DNA of 64,000 nucleotides from Mytilus galloprovincialis (Eukaryota; Mollusca; Bivalvia; Mytilida; Mytilidae). The position numbers were made by a program, and so were the translations under genes. Positions 46,051 through 57,870 of the stretch are shown here, piece after piece (the first letter of the stretch is position 1; the number at the start of each line of letters is the position of its first letter). The stretch is taken from positions 17,404,646 through 17,468,645 of the forward strand of contig NC_134844.1 of the NCBI RefSeq assembly GCF_965363235.1, given 5' to 3'. The notes under the pieces are model-generated. The model saw only the letters and a list, made by a program, of their open reading frames with translations. It did no database searches and had not been told where the DNA came from.

Positions 46051-48257
46051 AGTTATGGTAAACAAATATGGACGACTCGGTCGGCTGCCAGACAGACGAA
46101 GGCGTTTTACCAATATAAGTACGCCGATTTAAGTCTCTTCGTCTTATCGTGATGTGGCAATAATGTGTGCAGTTTGGATGCAACTGGTTGTCAAATATAT
46201 TGTACCGGCAAAGGAAGATTAGTTGATAGAAGGAATGTAAACACATCACACACTTGTCCTTTTCATCTGGCGATCTACCCTGGGAGACGATTGGAATGGA
46301 TCGTTCATTTTATATGTTTTAAAGTTCTGTATTCATATGCTAAGTGTATATCTTGATGGAATTTAACCGGCTTCCTTATGGTTCCTAACATGGAGAACCT
46401 AGTAAACAAAAGGCCAAGCTGATGTCAAGCTTCAGTGTAAAACTTTGTCTTTGAGCAGGTGCCAGGTAATTTGCATTTACAAATCCAAACATTTTAAAAC
46501 TTGAGTTGGACAACATTGTCATGTTAAATATGCCCCACGACCCCAGCTTGTCTGGCAAAACAGCCGTTAGACGTCATAGTAACATAAACTAGATACATGT
46601 ATGAAAAAAAATGATTATTTTAACAATATATAATCCAGGTCGGTCAGTCTACCTTTAGTAATAATTGAGGAACAAACACCCAAGTCAAGATAAAAAACAA
46701 ATAAACACAGAGGCGGATTTAGGGGGAGGCCAGGTGGCCGGGCCTCCCCTTTTTGGAAAAATTTTGGATGCTTATATAGGGAATCACTGAAGCATGACCA
46801 GAGCGGGCCCCCTCTTAGGCAGTCAATGGGATCCGCCAATGAAACATATTAAAAACAAATGCAAGAAAGCATTAAGTAATAGTGCAGTAGAACTAAACAA
46901 TTGAGGAATTCAAGCCAAGGCTACCCTTTAACATGTTCAAAAGTTAACTTGATTGCCATGGCACACATACAATGTACATGTATGATCATGTAGCATGAAC
47001 CATCAATGGCTGTTAAACTTGTCACATTGACACAGACACTGCCACTGTAACACTAATTAATTGATATATGTATATACTAGCATGACTACATGTATAGTAA
47101 TATATTTGATAATATCCATCTAAAAATTATCTTATAATTTAATCAGTATCTGATTAAAAGTCAAATGCTCATGTACATGATGTAGGATACAAAGAAACAT
47201 ACATTTTAATCTGATATCCATACTATACTTTTTTTTTAGAATAACTATAACTATAATAAATACAAAAAATATTCAACGACTGAGCAAATAAGACAAAAGT
47301 TCACTAAGGTGCATTGTCCCTGAGTAAATTTTCAGCTTTGTAAGGTCACAAGTTGTAAAGCTTTTTAATATTTGAATTCTTTGATTAATTAGTCTTTTTA
47401 TTACATTCATGACATTGGCAAATAGCATTTTTACAACAAATATTATTTTATTATAAAATGTATGTGTTTTTTAATATATGTCCAGTTTTCACTTTATTGT
47501 ATTTGGTAAGAAAATTTGTATTACAAACATCATTTGTACATACATACATGTACATTGTACTGCTATATATGTACATTCCTTATCTATGTGCTATCAAAAT
47601 GAAGAAGTACATTTTTGTTACATAAATTTATATTTCATTTTTTTAGAAAAACCATCCTTGTTAAAGATGTGACATTAATCCCTCCAAACCTACAAAACAC
47701 AATTGATGTATAGGTAAGTTGCAGATTATCTGAGATATTTTTGATTATCATCCAAAAGAAATGTAGCATACATGTACATTGTGTATTACTCTTCTTTCAT
47801 TTATATGATCATGAAGATACAATGTATATGTACATTGTAATTTGTACAGTTGTATATGTATTTCTGCCATCTGTCACTGTTAATTTAAATGTACATTAGG
47901 TTGCAGGAAATAATCAAAACATGATACATGTATAAAGACTAATCATGTGTATTTTCATTAACTAATACACAGGTTTTTTTTGTTGTCAATTGTTGTAGTG
48001 TCATTGATAAATGAATGAAATAAATGGTTGTTGTACCTAAAATTATTTGAAACATGTCTGAACTTAACTTATATAGATACAATTTACATTGGATAACCAA
48101 TTTTTATTTACATTTGTATATCCACATGTACATGATCAACGTATCAATGATGACCAGGAACATTTTAAATTTCAGAGATGCTAATTAACCTTGTTAATGA
48201 CTGTGGAGAACTTATGCTACATTTACCTAATACACAGACAAACACAGATGGGCATAG
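46051..48257 (+). CDS. Possible unrecognised spliced gene (weak)
   Basis: Three pieces look exon-like. 46051-46128 is an open frame from ATG encoding MVNKYGRLGRLPDRRRRF in a CG-richer stretch. 47647-47713 has a pyrimidine tract and AG before it and GTAAGT after it; one frame reads KTILVKDVTLIPPNLQNTID, ending at a stop that touches the donor. 48176-48257 has a TTTCAG acceptor and GTAATA donor, with frame MLINLVNDCGELMLHLPNTQ. The frames of the last two do not join as coding exons, so one may be untranslated, or the pieces may belong to a dead gene. No family recognised. Confidence 0.25.
46708..46841. mobile_element. hAT-like MITE
   Basis: Ends CAGAGGCGGATTTAGG and CATTGGCGGATCCC (inverted) enclose 134 bp with GGGCCTCCCC and GCGGGCCCCCTCTTAGGCAG, matching the widespread invertebrate GGCGGATCC-type hAT MITE. 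No clear 8-bp target duplication is visible. Confidence 0.6.
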
Positions 48258-48370
48258 GTAATATATAGAACAGTTTTCTAAGATACATGTTCATGTTAAT
48301 TGTTATATTATGCTTTGTCTTTAAAAAATATAGATTTGAAACATGAACACATATGTACATGTTCCATGTT
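46960..48370. other. Region enriched in TGTACA/ATGTACAT words
   Basis: More than ten copies of ATGTACAT, ACATGTACA and TGTACATT-type words occur in about 1.4 kb, e.g. near 46972, 47172, 47545, 47565, 47772, 47830, 48126 and 48353. Not arranged as a strict tandem repeat. Confidence 0.5.
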
Positions 48371-48627
48371 TACATGTATTAGAGAGTTATCTAACCTGTT
48401 TAAAAGCTGATAACTACTTAGTACTATCAGAATTTTAGTCTATTTGTGTCTCTATTTGTCCATGATTTATCTTATACTGGATAGAGTTTGAAAATTAAAT
48501 CTATAAAGTTGGATAAAATATTCATAATGCTTGCATTGGTACAAAACCATTTTGAAAATAAGAAGATGTGGGATGATTGCCAATATGAAAACTCTCCCCA
48601 ATACATGTACTTCACATGACATAAAGG

Positions 48628-49001
48628 ATAAAATTGAGAAATGGGGAATGTGTCAAAGAGACAACAACCCGACCAAATAAAAAACAACAGCAGAGGGTCA
48701 CCAACAGGTCTTCAATGTAGCGAGAAATTCCCGTACCCGGAGGCGTCCTTCAGCTGGCCCCTAAACAAATATATACTAGTCAAGTGATAATGAACGCCAT
48801 ACTAATTTCCAAATTGTACACAAGAAACTAAAATTAAAATAATACAAGACTAACAAAGGCCAGAGGCTCCTGACTTGGGACAGGCGCAAAAATGCGGCGG
48901 GGTTAAACATGTTTGTGAGATCTCAACCCTCCCCCTATACCTCTAACCAATGTAGAAAAGTAAACGCATAACAATACGCACATTAAAATTCAGTTCAAGA
49001 G
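48628..49001 (-). repeat. Terminal direct repeat (pseudo-LTR), 3' copy
   Basis: About 374 bp, nearly identical to 52637-53015. Contains GTCAAAGAGACAACAACCCG, GGAGGCGTCCTTCAGCTGGC and CCTGACTTGGGACAGGCGCA. No canonical hammerhead is visible in it, as expected for Naiads. Confidence 0.88.
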
Positions 49002-49563
49002 AAGTCCGAGTCTGATGTCAGAAGATGTAACCAAAGAAAATAAACAAAATGACAATAATACATAAATAACAACAGACTACTAGCAGTTAACTGACATGCC
49101 AGCTCCAGACTTCAATTAAACTGACTGAAAGATTATGATTTCATCATATGAACATCAGGCACAATCCTTCCCGTTAGGGGTTTAGTATCATACCATCATA
49201 ACATATATGAGAAGAACATAACCCGTGTCATGCCAACAACTGTTTTTAGAATAAATGTGTTTAGTTCCGATGCAAAGACCTTATCAGTGACTCAATATTA
49301 ACGCCAAAATATGCAATCTTTAATGACTTGACAACAGTATCGTAATTATATCCCTTCTTAATAAGTCTATTCAAAGATTTTGTAAGTTTCTGAGGTGAAT
49401 ACTGACACCTTTGTGCTTTATAAAGAATATTTCCATAAAAAATTGGATGTGAAATACCTGAACGTATTAGAAGTCTGCATGTTGAGCTATATTTACGAAT
49501 GATGTCTTTATACCGATGATAAAATTTAGTAAATGTTTTGACTAGTTTGTGATATCGAAAACC

Positions 49564-50568
49564 CTAGTGTAATAATTTTTCAGTAATACATAAATTTCTC
49601 TCGTTAAAATCTAAAACATTGTTACATACACGAGCGAATCGTACAAGTTGAGATATATAAACACCGTAAGATGGTGACAAGGGAACGTCACCATCTAAAA
49701 ACGGATAATTAACGATAGGAAATGAAAAATCATCCCTTTTATCATAAATTTTAGTATTCAGCTTTCCATTAGTGATATAGATATCAAGATCTAGAAAAGG
49801 GCAGTGGTCATTGTTAGTATTAGCTTTATTTAAAGTAAGTTCAACAGGATAAATTTCATTAACATACATACTGAAGTCGTCATTATTGAGAGCCAAAATA
49901 TCATCCAAATATCTAAAAGTATTATTAAATTTGTTTATCAGATGTTGTTTCGATGGGTCTTTGCTTATTTTTGTCATAAATTGTAACTCATAACAATACA
50001 AAAACAGGTCCGCAATAAGTGGTGCACAGTTAGTCCCCATTGGAATCCCGATAATCTGACGATATACGGAATCCCCAAAGCGAACAAAAATGTTATCTAG
50101 TAAAAATTCAAGGGCATATATAGTATCAAAGCATGTCCAATTAACATAGTTTTTTTGTTTATTGCTACTAAAAAATGACCTAAAAGAGTTTGAACATATA
50201 TATTCACATTCTGATTTTTTGAATGCCCATTTAATTAGGTGTGTGAATTTTTTCTTTATGAGAATGTGAGGCAATGTGGTATACAGTGTAGAAAAATCAA
50301 AACTTTGAACAGATTCAAAATCACCAATATAAGCATGCAATTTATCAAGTACTTCCAACGAGTTCTTGACACTCCAAAAGTAATTTATTCCACTATTTTC
50401 GAAGGCCTTATTTGAACAATTTATAATCAGGTTTTTAATTGTACCAAGTGTGCTGGTAAGAAGAATAGACAATTTAGTAGTTGAACAATGGCTTGAAGAC
50501 GAAATAAATCTATATTTGTAAGGGGTTTTGTGTAGCTTCGGAAGCCAATACATAGTTGGGACTTTCAT
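49564..50568 (-). CDS. Naiad reverse transcriptase block
   Basis: Open stretch of 334 codons covering the RT fingers and palm to the C-terminal region: YWLPKLHKTP near the start, SFDFSTLYTTLPH (motif A), GIPMGTNCAPLIADLF (motif B), FRYLDDILAL (motif C, catalytic YLDD) and CPFLDLDIYI, then the DDFSFPIVNYPF and YGVYISQLVRFA region shared with the dispersed tails. Part of the element at 48628-53015, which as a whole is broken. Confidence 0.85.
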   Translation of the reverse strand: MKVPTMYWLPKLHKTPYKYRFISSSSHCSTTKLSILLTSTLGTIKNLIINCSNKAFENSGINYFWSVKNSLEVLDKLHAYIGDFESVQSFDFSTLYTTLPHILIKKKFTHLIKWAFKKSECEYICSNSFRSFFSSNKQKNYVNWTCFDTIYALEFLLDNIFVRFGDSVYRQIIGIPMGTNCAPLIADLFLYCYELQFMTKISKDPSKQHLINKFNNTFRYLDDILALNNDDFSMYVNEIYPVELTLNKANTNNDHCPFLDLDIYITNGKLNTKIYDKRDDFSFPIVNYPFLDGDVPLSPSYGVYISQLVRFARVCNNVLDFNERNLCITEKLLH

Positions 50569-50703
50569 TGTATTTGGCTCTGCTTGTAATGCGGTGGCTA
50601 AAAGTTTATGTTTGTTACAGATTTCGTTTTCTGAAAATGGAGTCAGTTTGAATGTTGGTGAATTGGTGATTTCCTTTTTCAGAACCTCAATGTAAAATTT
50701 ACG

Positions 50704-51684
50704 TCAAACAATAATAATATTATTAGCAGCTTTATCGGCCGGGACAAAAACAAATTCCTTGGCTAGTTCTTTTAGTTTATGTTTGATACGAGAAATAGGT
50801 TTATTTTGGTTATTGTTAATAGTAAAATGTTCTTTAAAATGTTGAATACGTATATCAACTATCTTCATTACTGAATTAAAAAAAGAGTCCAAAGATTTTT
50901 TGTCAGCTTTTTCCCGTTTTATCCATTTCATACAGTAAGTATGGAGTGAGTCGTGGATGATATTACGACACTCATTCCAATTAATAATAGACGGGGGACG
51001 ATATTTAGGTCCTTTACTGAGGAATGATTTTAACTCTCGGTCTTTAACGATGTTAAGATCTCCTGTTATAACATGGGAAATGGGTCCATAAACATATTCG
51101 GAATTACTGCAATTACATGAAGTAGGTGTATTTTCACTGATATTAACATCTTTACACAATTGACCATAATTAAACACAAATTTCCGGGTAGATTTCTTGT
51201 AAATATAACAAATAAGAGGTAGCTCAGTATTGTCAAAATATCCAGGAATTTGTTCTTTAACAGAATGGTCGTTAAATATACCGGCAATATTTACAAAATC
51301 AAAGCCTTTATTGACATACTTAATTTTAATAAAATGTTTTTTATGATCTTCAGGGCGATCAATTTTGGGAAATAATTTAGAATAACAATATGCCATAATA
51401 ATTTGAACAATTTCATACTTAGGACTGCTATATGAAATTGTGTTGCAATCCTCCAAAATTTTATTTAACTTATTAACCGGTAACGAACAGAGTTTTGTTA
51501 ACAGATAATGTCTGCCGTTGTTTTTTGAAATAGAAATTAGGTCCGAAATATTGGTATGATTGGCCCGAAATTTACTTTGATTGCGATTTGTTCTACGACC
51601 GTGAGAACGTTTTTTACGAACAGTTTTAGAAACTATATCCAAAATGTTAACGGAATTGGTTCTAGATATATTACCAATTCCCAT
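50704..51684 (-). CDS. Naiad linker region between endonuclease and RT
   Basis: Open stretch of 326 codons: basic segment KKRSHGRRTNRNQSKFRANH, then a region with LICYIYKKSTRKFVFNYG, the CxC motif SCNCSNSEYVYGPISHVITG, GDLNIVKDRELKSFLSKGPK, and EFVFVPADKAANNIIIV, which is an RT N-terminal motif. Preceded (about 51970-51690) by the GIY-YIG endonuclease. Part of the broken element at 48628-53015. Confidence 0.8.
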   Translation of the reverse strand: MGIGNISRTNSVNILDIVSKTVRKKRSHGRRTNRNQSKFRANHTNISDLISISKNNGRHYLLTKLCSLPVNKLNKILEDCNTISYSSPKYEIVQIIMAYCYSKLFPKIDRPEDHKKHFIKIKYVNKGFDFVNIAGIFNDHSVKEQIPGYFDNTELPLICYIYKKSTRKFVFNYGQLCKDVNISENTPTSCNCSNSEYVYGPISHVITGDLNIVKDRELKSFLSKGPKYRPPSIINWNECRNIIHDSLHTYCMKWIKREKADKKSLDSFFNSVMKIVDIRIQHFKEHFTINNNQNKPISRIKHKLKELAKEFVFVPADKAANNIIIV

Positions 51685-52636
51685 GATATTATCATTTAGA
51701 CCGAGAGGGTAAACTGTCTGTAATTTTTTAATCCAATTTAATTCAATTATTTTCCGTGATCGTACAAACTTTGAATGCGATTCACCAGGCTGCTTATTTA
51801 CTACTTCTAAAGGTTGAACTGCTAAATATTTGAAAGGATGGTTGTGCTTCTTAAGGTGTTGGTAAATGATACTTTTGAATTTATTGGGTCTTTTAAAACG
51901 ATACAGATGTTCTTGAGTGCGTTTAGATAAATATCGTCCAGTTTCTCCTACGTACTGAATACCACACCCCGGTTTGTTTCATGTGAGTAAATAAATAATA
52001 CTGTTTGTTTTTCAAGTTATATCAGTTTCAAAATTTAAAGAAAATGTGCTACCATTAAACGTGGACCTTACCGTATTGTTGGTGGAAAGACGGGGACATG
52101 TAAGTCATTTTTTGGCATGACACTTATCGATAGAAGGGTAACCACGATTTTTATTGTTAAAAATGTTAGCGATGGTAGTATTTTTAGATAACCGATTTTG
52201 AAGATTGAGACGTGTAGATACCCTTTGAACAGGTTTAGTATTTAGTAATTTTCCATTTGTAAGCTTCATAATTGTTTTGTTAGTGAATATTATAATAAAG
52301 GAGCAAAGATTGGCGTCCAGAATATGAACCAGCATACAATAATTTAAGTTATATAAAATGGATAAATTTGTTCGGCTAAAAATGTCAAACGCTATCAGTA
52401 TAAATTACCCGAAAAAGATAGGGTATATCAGGGTAGGACTGATGGCTGACTAAATAGTAGAATGGGGCTGAATATTGAAATACTACTTTTTGATAAATAT
52501 TCCTAAAGTAATGAACTAGAGCAGTTCTCGCTCGGACACACACTCCATAATCTAGTATATTATAAGAGCATAAACCTGAAGCACGGGGAGGCACTCTACT
52601 GCCTCCACACGGCACTAAAGACAAACTCTGTAAAAA

Positions 52637-53015
52637 ATAAAATTGAGAATGGAAATGGGGAATATGTCAAAGAGACAACAACCCGACCAAATAAAAAACA
52701 ACAGCAGAGGGTCACCAACAGGTCTTCAATGTAGCGAGAAATTCCCGTACCCGGAGGCGTCCTTCAGCTGGCCCCTAAACAAATATATACTAGTCCAGTG
52801 ATAATGAACGCCATACTAATTTCCAAATTGTACACAAGAAACTAAAATTAAAATAATACAAGACTAACAAAGGCCAGAGGCTCCTGACTTGGGACAGGCG
52901 CAAAAATGCGGCGGGGTTAAACATGTTTGTGAGATCTCAACCCTCCCCCTATACCTCTAACCAATGTAGAAAAGTAAACGCATAACAATACGCACATTAA
53001 AATTCAGTTCAAGAG
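52637..53015 (-). repeat. Terminal direct repeat (pseudo-LTR), 5' copy
   Basis: About 379 bp; differs from the 3' copy by a five-base insertion near its start and a few substitutions. Related fragments at 13795-14030, 15485-15535, 59385-59480 and 62190-62300. Confidence 0.88.
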
Positions 53016-53019
53016 GAAC

Positions 53020-53210
53020 CACTTTAAGTCACCATACAACCTTACACAATAAGACAATCCCATACTACATAATCAGCTATAAAAGGCCATGAAATAAAAA
53101 TAATAATCAGTTAAGATGTACAAGTACCCGGCCTTGTCGACTCTGTGCAATACTTCTATTTGTATCAATCTGATGAGTTAAACCTTTTTCAACTGATGCT
53201 TTTACCACTT
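53020..53210. repeat. Two adjoining dispersed-repeat fragments
   Basis: 53020-53100 is a minus-strand scrap of the GGCCGTACGGTGACC family (AAGTCACCATACAACCTTAC). 53110-53210 is a plus-strand fragment matching 19910-20000 (AAGTACCCGGCC, CTGATGAGTTAAACC). Confidence 0.5.
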
Positions 53211-55030
53211 AAACCTGCGCCGTCAGACCTTACATAGTTGAATCCTCAATTACACAGATTGTTATTCATCAAACTTTGTTCTTATGAGCATCTAGCTTTC
53301 CGCTAGATAAATCACAACCAGCATTCAACATGTTTGAATAGTGTAATTAGTGAATACAATTTGTTTAGTTTGTTAGTTTCAAAGCATTTTCGCACACGGT
53401 ACAGTATTAAACCAGATAAAAAAGTACATATCTATGTTAATATAATTTAAATATTAACAGAGAGATATGTTTTGAATTGGGTTATAAGTTAGTCTGCTTA
53501 CAAATACTGTACAAACTTTGTCAATCCCTCATTAGAAAGTGTTTTATCAAATTGGATTCCAAGCACTTTGTTACTATGAATGACTTCTATTGCATTTTTA
53601 TCTTTTTAATATATGCAATACTGTCGGTATTCCCACCTCTATTTTAATATTTTATCATTATTATTCATAAACACAAATCACATACTAATGAAATGTTGAA
53701 AAATGAGCTTAAAATTCAAAAAAACATTTTAAAATTAGAAAATAAATCATTGATGGATATTGTGAAACGTAAAGAGTTTAGTAAATAACACTTTGGAACT
53801 CCTTATTGAACCTCTCTGAAATTTGACACCTTAAAATATCCTTTTGATAAATAAGGTTTTAAACCATCAAAATCATGATTATCACAATTGATTGATTAAT
53901 TGAGTGTTTATTGTTTAACGTAACATTCAACATTTTTGTGCTATTCGTTATGTTAGTTTTTATCGAGGAAAACAACATACAATGTACCTTCAGTAGTAAA
54001 ACTGACAATCCTCAGTGTTGAGAGGCAAGTGATTCAGTTAGTAGTTCAACATTTTGTTCCCTCTTGTCACTCAGCCACCGAGGACCCTCAGTGACCATTA
54101 CAATCATGATACATTTTCTAATTTCCTTAGTAAAATAAGGCGATTAGCAATTAATATCAAATGCTTTTCTTCAATCAAGAAAACGACCTCGAGTTAAATT
54201 CACATCGCGCATCAATTTATTTAAGGAAGACACTGTACCTTGAATGTCCAGATCTGAACCCCGATTGTTACCTTTTTCAATGCTATTCCGAGGTTAAAAT
54301 ATTAATTGATTGTTGTTTGCGAAACATCCATTGGCAAATATTGCAGACATGTTCAGGACCAACACTATTAACAATATATGCAATGACCTATACTAATTGT
54401 TAACATTTCTTTTTTCACGAAGAGTTGTCTCATAAGCACTCGTACCACATCTTATTAACATATTCAATAGGTAGGTTTTGCGAAAAGTGTCTTTCAAGAT
54501 GATTTGTAAGTAAATTTGAATGTATTGGTATATCGGAGAGGCATGGGAATTAATAGCAGCATTCTGAATTGTGTGACTGAGTACTTGTACATTTCGCACA
54601 GCAAGATACAGCGCTTTGGCAAAGGTTTTCTGCTTGTCGGAAGAGGACAATGTGACCATATGTCTATGTGACCATATGTCTATGTAGTTCAGAATGAGGA
54701 CGTTGGTTCTGATATCTCGTGTACAAAGTGGCACGCTCCGTACATGTTAAGATTCATTCCTATAAGTCTTTGCATTACAAATTTCCCAGATATTCATTAC
54801 GAACGACCCCAATTATTACAGGAATTACTTATTTTATTTTGTCTTTCGTTAATTTGTTCTCGTCCTGAACATGCATGGTATGTATGTCACTGTACGTTAA
54901 TCAACTAACAATTAATTATTCGTTGAGAAAAGAAGTGAAAAGGCCAATTAACGTACGAAGGTTTAGAGCATTATGAACCAAATTATAAACCACAAATATA
55001 CATCTTTGACGCTCACACATTTGACACACA
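53210..55030. other. Mostly anonymous sequence
   Basis: 53885-54110 starts with ATTGATTGATTAATTGAGTG ... GTTTAACGTAACATT, a common mollusc repeat type. 54930-54985 (AAAAGGCCAATTAACGTACG) is a scrap of the hammerhead repeat. 54655-54680 duplicates TGTGACCATATGTCTA. No gene supported. Confidence 0.4.
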
Positions 55031-55033
55031 TCA

Positions 55034-55572
55034 ATTATTTTAATTAAATTTTGTTTACAGGTAGCATGGGAAAACGTCATTTTCTGTGAATGAAAGATTG
55101 GAGATAGATGAAGTAGAAATTGAAGACAGATTTATAACTAATAAACTACTTCTTGAATTGAACACCATTAAATAAAGATCCAACGGTGATTACACATACC
55201 AGGATGTTCTCGACTGGATATCAAGTCTTTGTGGTAAAGAAAATGTAACCAACAAAAGCTTATATTTAAAGGTAAAGTCAATACTGCTGAGAATCATGAC
55301 AACAGTTTGAAACAAACAAATATAACAGTGAGCATGTTGCAAATTATTTAAATTTGGTGATAGACACGTGCACTGATACCTTATTAGAAATTCCACACAA
55401 TCCAAGAATAAGGAAGCATCATATCATTGAAACATATGATACAGAAAAGATTTCAAATGTGAAATCAAAGAAAATAAAAACAAATGAATTAGAATACAGT
55501 AATAAAAGCAACGCATTAAGAGAGGAAAATATGTTCTTAATTTCAAACTTCAAAACTGTGAAAAACATTTAA
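55034..55572 (+). pseudogene. Possible decayed coding sequence, unrecognised
   Basis: Starts after a TTTACAG acceptor-like site. Plus-strand frames contain protein-like stretches (DYTYQDVLDWISSLCGKENV; DTCTDTLLEIPHNPRIRKHH) in different frames, interrupted by stops. The last part is a 72-codon open frame (55354-55572) rich in K, N and E. Could be a dead exon of a host gene or chance; no family recognised. Confidence 0.25.
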
Positions 55573-56410
55573 GTCAGACAAAAATGAAATTGAAAGTATT
55601 ACAGACTCAAAACAAAATAAACAAGAAAAAATATACCAAAGTATTCAAATTTTATTGAATAAGATGTCATTTTATTTTAATGGAAGAATACCAAAAAGAA
55701 ATATTTAAAAGATTAACGGTCAAACTTATCTGAAACATTTTTGCCTGAACAAAATAATTCATATCGAACTGGATATTAAAAAAATCGTATTGCATGAGGT
55801 CATTAAGAATTGAATAGAGTATAAAATAACTGTTTCAATTAGATTTCACAAATCATTTCTTTGGATAGGTTGTCATTTTGGATTTCATCTTACTGTAAAC
55901 ATGTTTATATAGTCGCATTTCTCTAACAATAACGGTAACAGTATACTTAGCATTGTGAAGCAGCAAAATATGAACATACATAAACTGAAGGTGATTGAAT
56001 AGATTTGTAAGATCTTGTAGTTGAAATATTCCGAATCATCATAGTATAATGCCAACAAATATATACCGTCCAAATAATAGAATGTAAAATAATAAAATTA
56101 CCGAACTCAAAGGAAAAGATAAAAAGCTGAAAACACATTAAAGGAATTGGAAACAGCTGTCATATACCTGCCTTTGTATAAGCATTTCCATTTGCAGATA
56201 CCTACCAACCATCGTCCAACTAACAACACAACCATCGCCCGACTATCAAAACAAATATATTGCAAAACGCACTATTATGAAAGAAAAATAATGCCATGGT
56301 AAAAATTAATGTTTTCCTCCTAACAAATGAATCAGTAAAAGTTCTAACGACTGAATGGTATAAGTAATTGCTTCATAGTGGGTTGAATACTACGTGCTAA
56401 AATCCACGTT

Positions 56411-57255
56411 TAAGCTTCGGTCACACATTCACGATTTATACTGTCGTCCTTGATACGACCATTCCTGATTTAAATCACAGAAAAGTCGGAACAAAATCCT
56501 GTTAATCAAGGCTTGAAATTGACAGATCTGTGAAAACATTTATTTTATGACGACAACAATCACATATTGTTTAGGAAGGGTCCCGTTTCAGCAGTGTCCA
56601 GTCAAAATCGTTCAGATATTCCAGTTCTTAATCCGATTCAATACCGATTTGTTTCTTTCTCAGATTTAATTCGACCGATTCTGTCCCGATATCGTTTCGG
56701 TTCCCCGAATGCGATTCGACAGAGATCGGAAGCTAATGGAAGACACACTATAGAAAACCATTTCGCACGATCATCCCGTTCTTATCATGTTATCAGTTCG
56801 ATAATACACTCGATGGTGGTATGAAGTGTATATGGAAGAAGAAGAAGAAACGACTGGTAAAATTTCCGCCCGATCATTCCCGTTCTACAGGACACTGTTC
56901 AGACACCTTCTAGAACCAAAGGCCATTGCTACAATGTTGATGCGACTCTGCAGACGAATCTGTTACGACATAGTCATGATTGTGGTCTGACTAGACCGAA
57001 TCAGCCGAGCTTCCCCAATGGTACGGGACGCATCTAACTATCGGGTGTTTTCGGCCGAATATCCAGACCAATCCCGATCCGAAGGACTCTGTACCGAACT
57101 TATACGAATGCGTCCTGTTAATGGAAGGACTTTGACGATCGTTACAATTGTATGTTATCCGCGTTTGTTTTTTTAACTTTTCGAGTCGTGTCGCTGTCGG
57201 ATCAAAAACCATAAAAACGGGAGCCTACTCGGATCGGCACTGTGTGAACACCGCA
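56411..57255. mobile_element. Possible non-autonomous DNA transposon
   Basis: Left end GCTTCGGTCACACATTCACG and right end, read inward, GCGGTGTTCACACAGTGCCG are partly matching inverted termini. The interior is unusually GC-rich for the window, with repeated CCGATTC/CGATCC words. No transposase. The two frames there (56567-56824 +, 57212-56991 -) are unsupported. Confidence 0.35.
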
Positions 57256-57470
57256 TTTGCAATAATTCAGTTATATAGTGGCGGTCAGGTTTATTGATGG
57301 GAGAAACCCAAGTTACCGCAAAACTACGAGTCCGTTGCAAGTCACATAAGGTCGTATTGAGAACACCTGGTCATGAGCTGTGATAGAACTCACAATTTTA
57401 GTGGTGATCTCATAAGTAGTTGTCAGCCGAACTACCATACTTTCACGGCGATAACGGCTGTTCGTACTTT
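57255..57470 (-). repeat. SINE-like fragment, minus strand
   Basis: Reverse strand has GTGAGTTCTATCACAGCTCA resembling a tRNA B-box region and the trailing GGTTTCTCCCATCAATAAAC common to mollusc tRNA-derived SINEs. Confidence 0.35.
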
Positions 57471-57675
57471 TGAATATATAAAGAAGCAGACTATTTGCAG
57501 ATTCAATAGATAGTCTTCATGTAAAAAAATATTTTAAAAAGAGCATACATATATACAAATCTTATCTTAAGAAAGTAAAAATAGGTAACTTATATGTCAG
57601 AGCCATTTGAATGCTCATGTTGAAGCAGAACCATTACACTCTCGATGTATATTACATTTCGTACCAATATAAACA

Positions 57676-57870
57676 TGCATTGCTTCGGTTGCCAAATGAT
57701 TAAGTAATTATTACTGTATTCACTAGCCCGTCAAAACTGAAGCTGTGAGTTCGATACCCGTTCGTGTGGTCGCACTCAATTCCAATCTTATGGACAAGAA
57801 ATGTGACTTTCCTTCATTAAATTTTATCACAGGTCGGTGGTTTTCTCAGGGCATTTCGGCTTTCTCAACT
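57676..57870 (+). repeat. tRNA-derived SINE-like element
   Basis: GGTTGCCAAATGATTAAG resembles a tRNA A box and GTGAGTTCGATACCCG a B box about 50 bases further, followed by a tail GGTTTTCTCAGGGCATTTCG. The stem pairing is too poor for a working tRNA gene. Confidence 0.5.

Larger units (their letters stand above)
48628..53015 (-). mobile_element. Penelope-like retroelement of the Naiad type with terminal direct repeats
   Basis: A coding region of about 3 kb (about 49370-52335, minus strand) lies between direct repeats 48628-49001 and 52637-53015. In coding order: a Cys-containing N-terminal part (about 52335-52000), a GIY-YIG endonuclease (GIQYVGETGRYLSKRTQEH at about 51970-51900, ELNWIKKL near 51740), a linker with a CxC motif (CNC, about 51115), and a reverse transcriptase (GIPMGTNCAPLIADLF about 50050; YLDD at 49898-49909). 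Endonuclease N-terminal to the RT with a CxC linker is the diagnosis of Naiad elements; pseudo-LTRs are normal for the group. The coding region is broken by a few changes, so the copy looks fairly young but not whole. Confidence 0.88.

Noticed and set aside
48628-49001. Hammerhead ribozyme inside the Naiad pseudo-LTR
   Set aside because: Neither strand shows a CTGATGA ... GAAA pairing pattern; Naiads are reported to lack the canonical motif.
57715-57790. True tRNA gene
   Set aside because: A- and B-box-like words are present, but acceptor and anticodon stems do not pair and a SINE-type tail follows.
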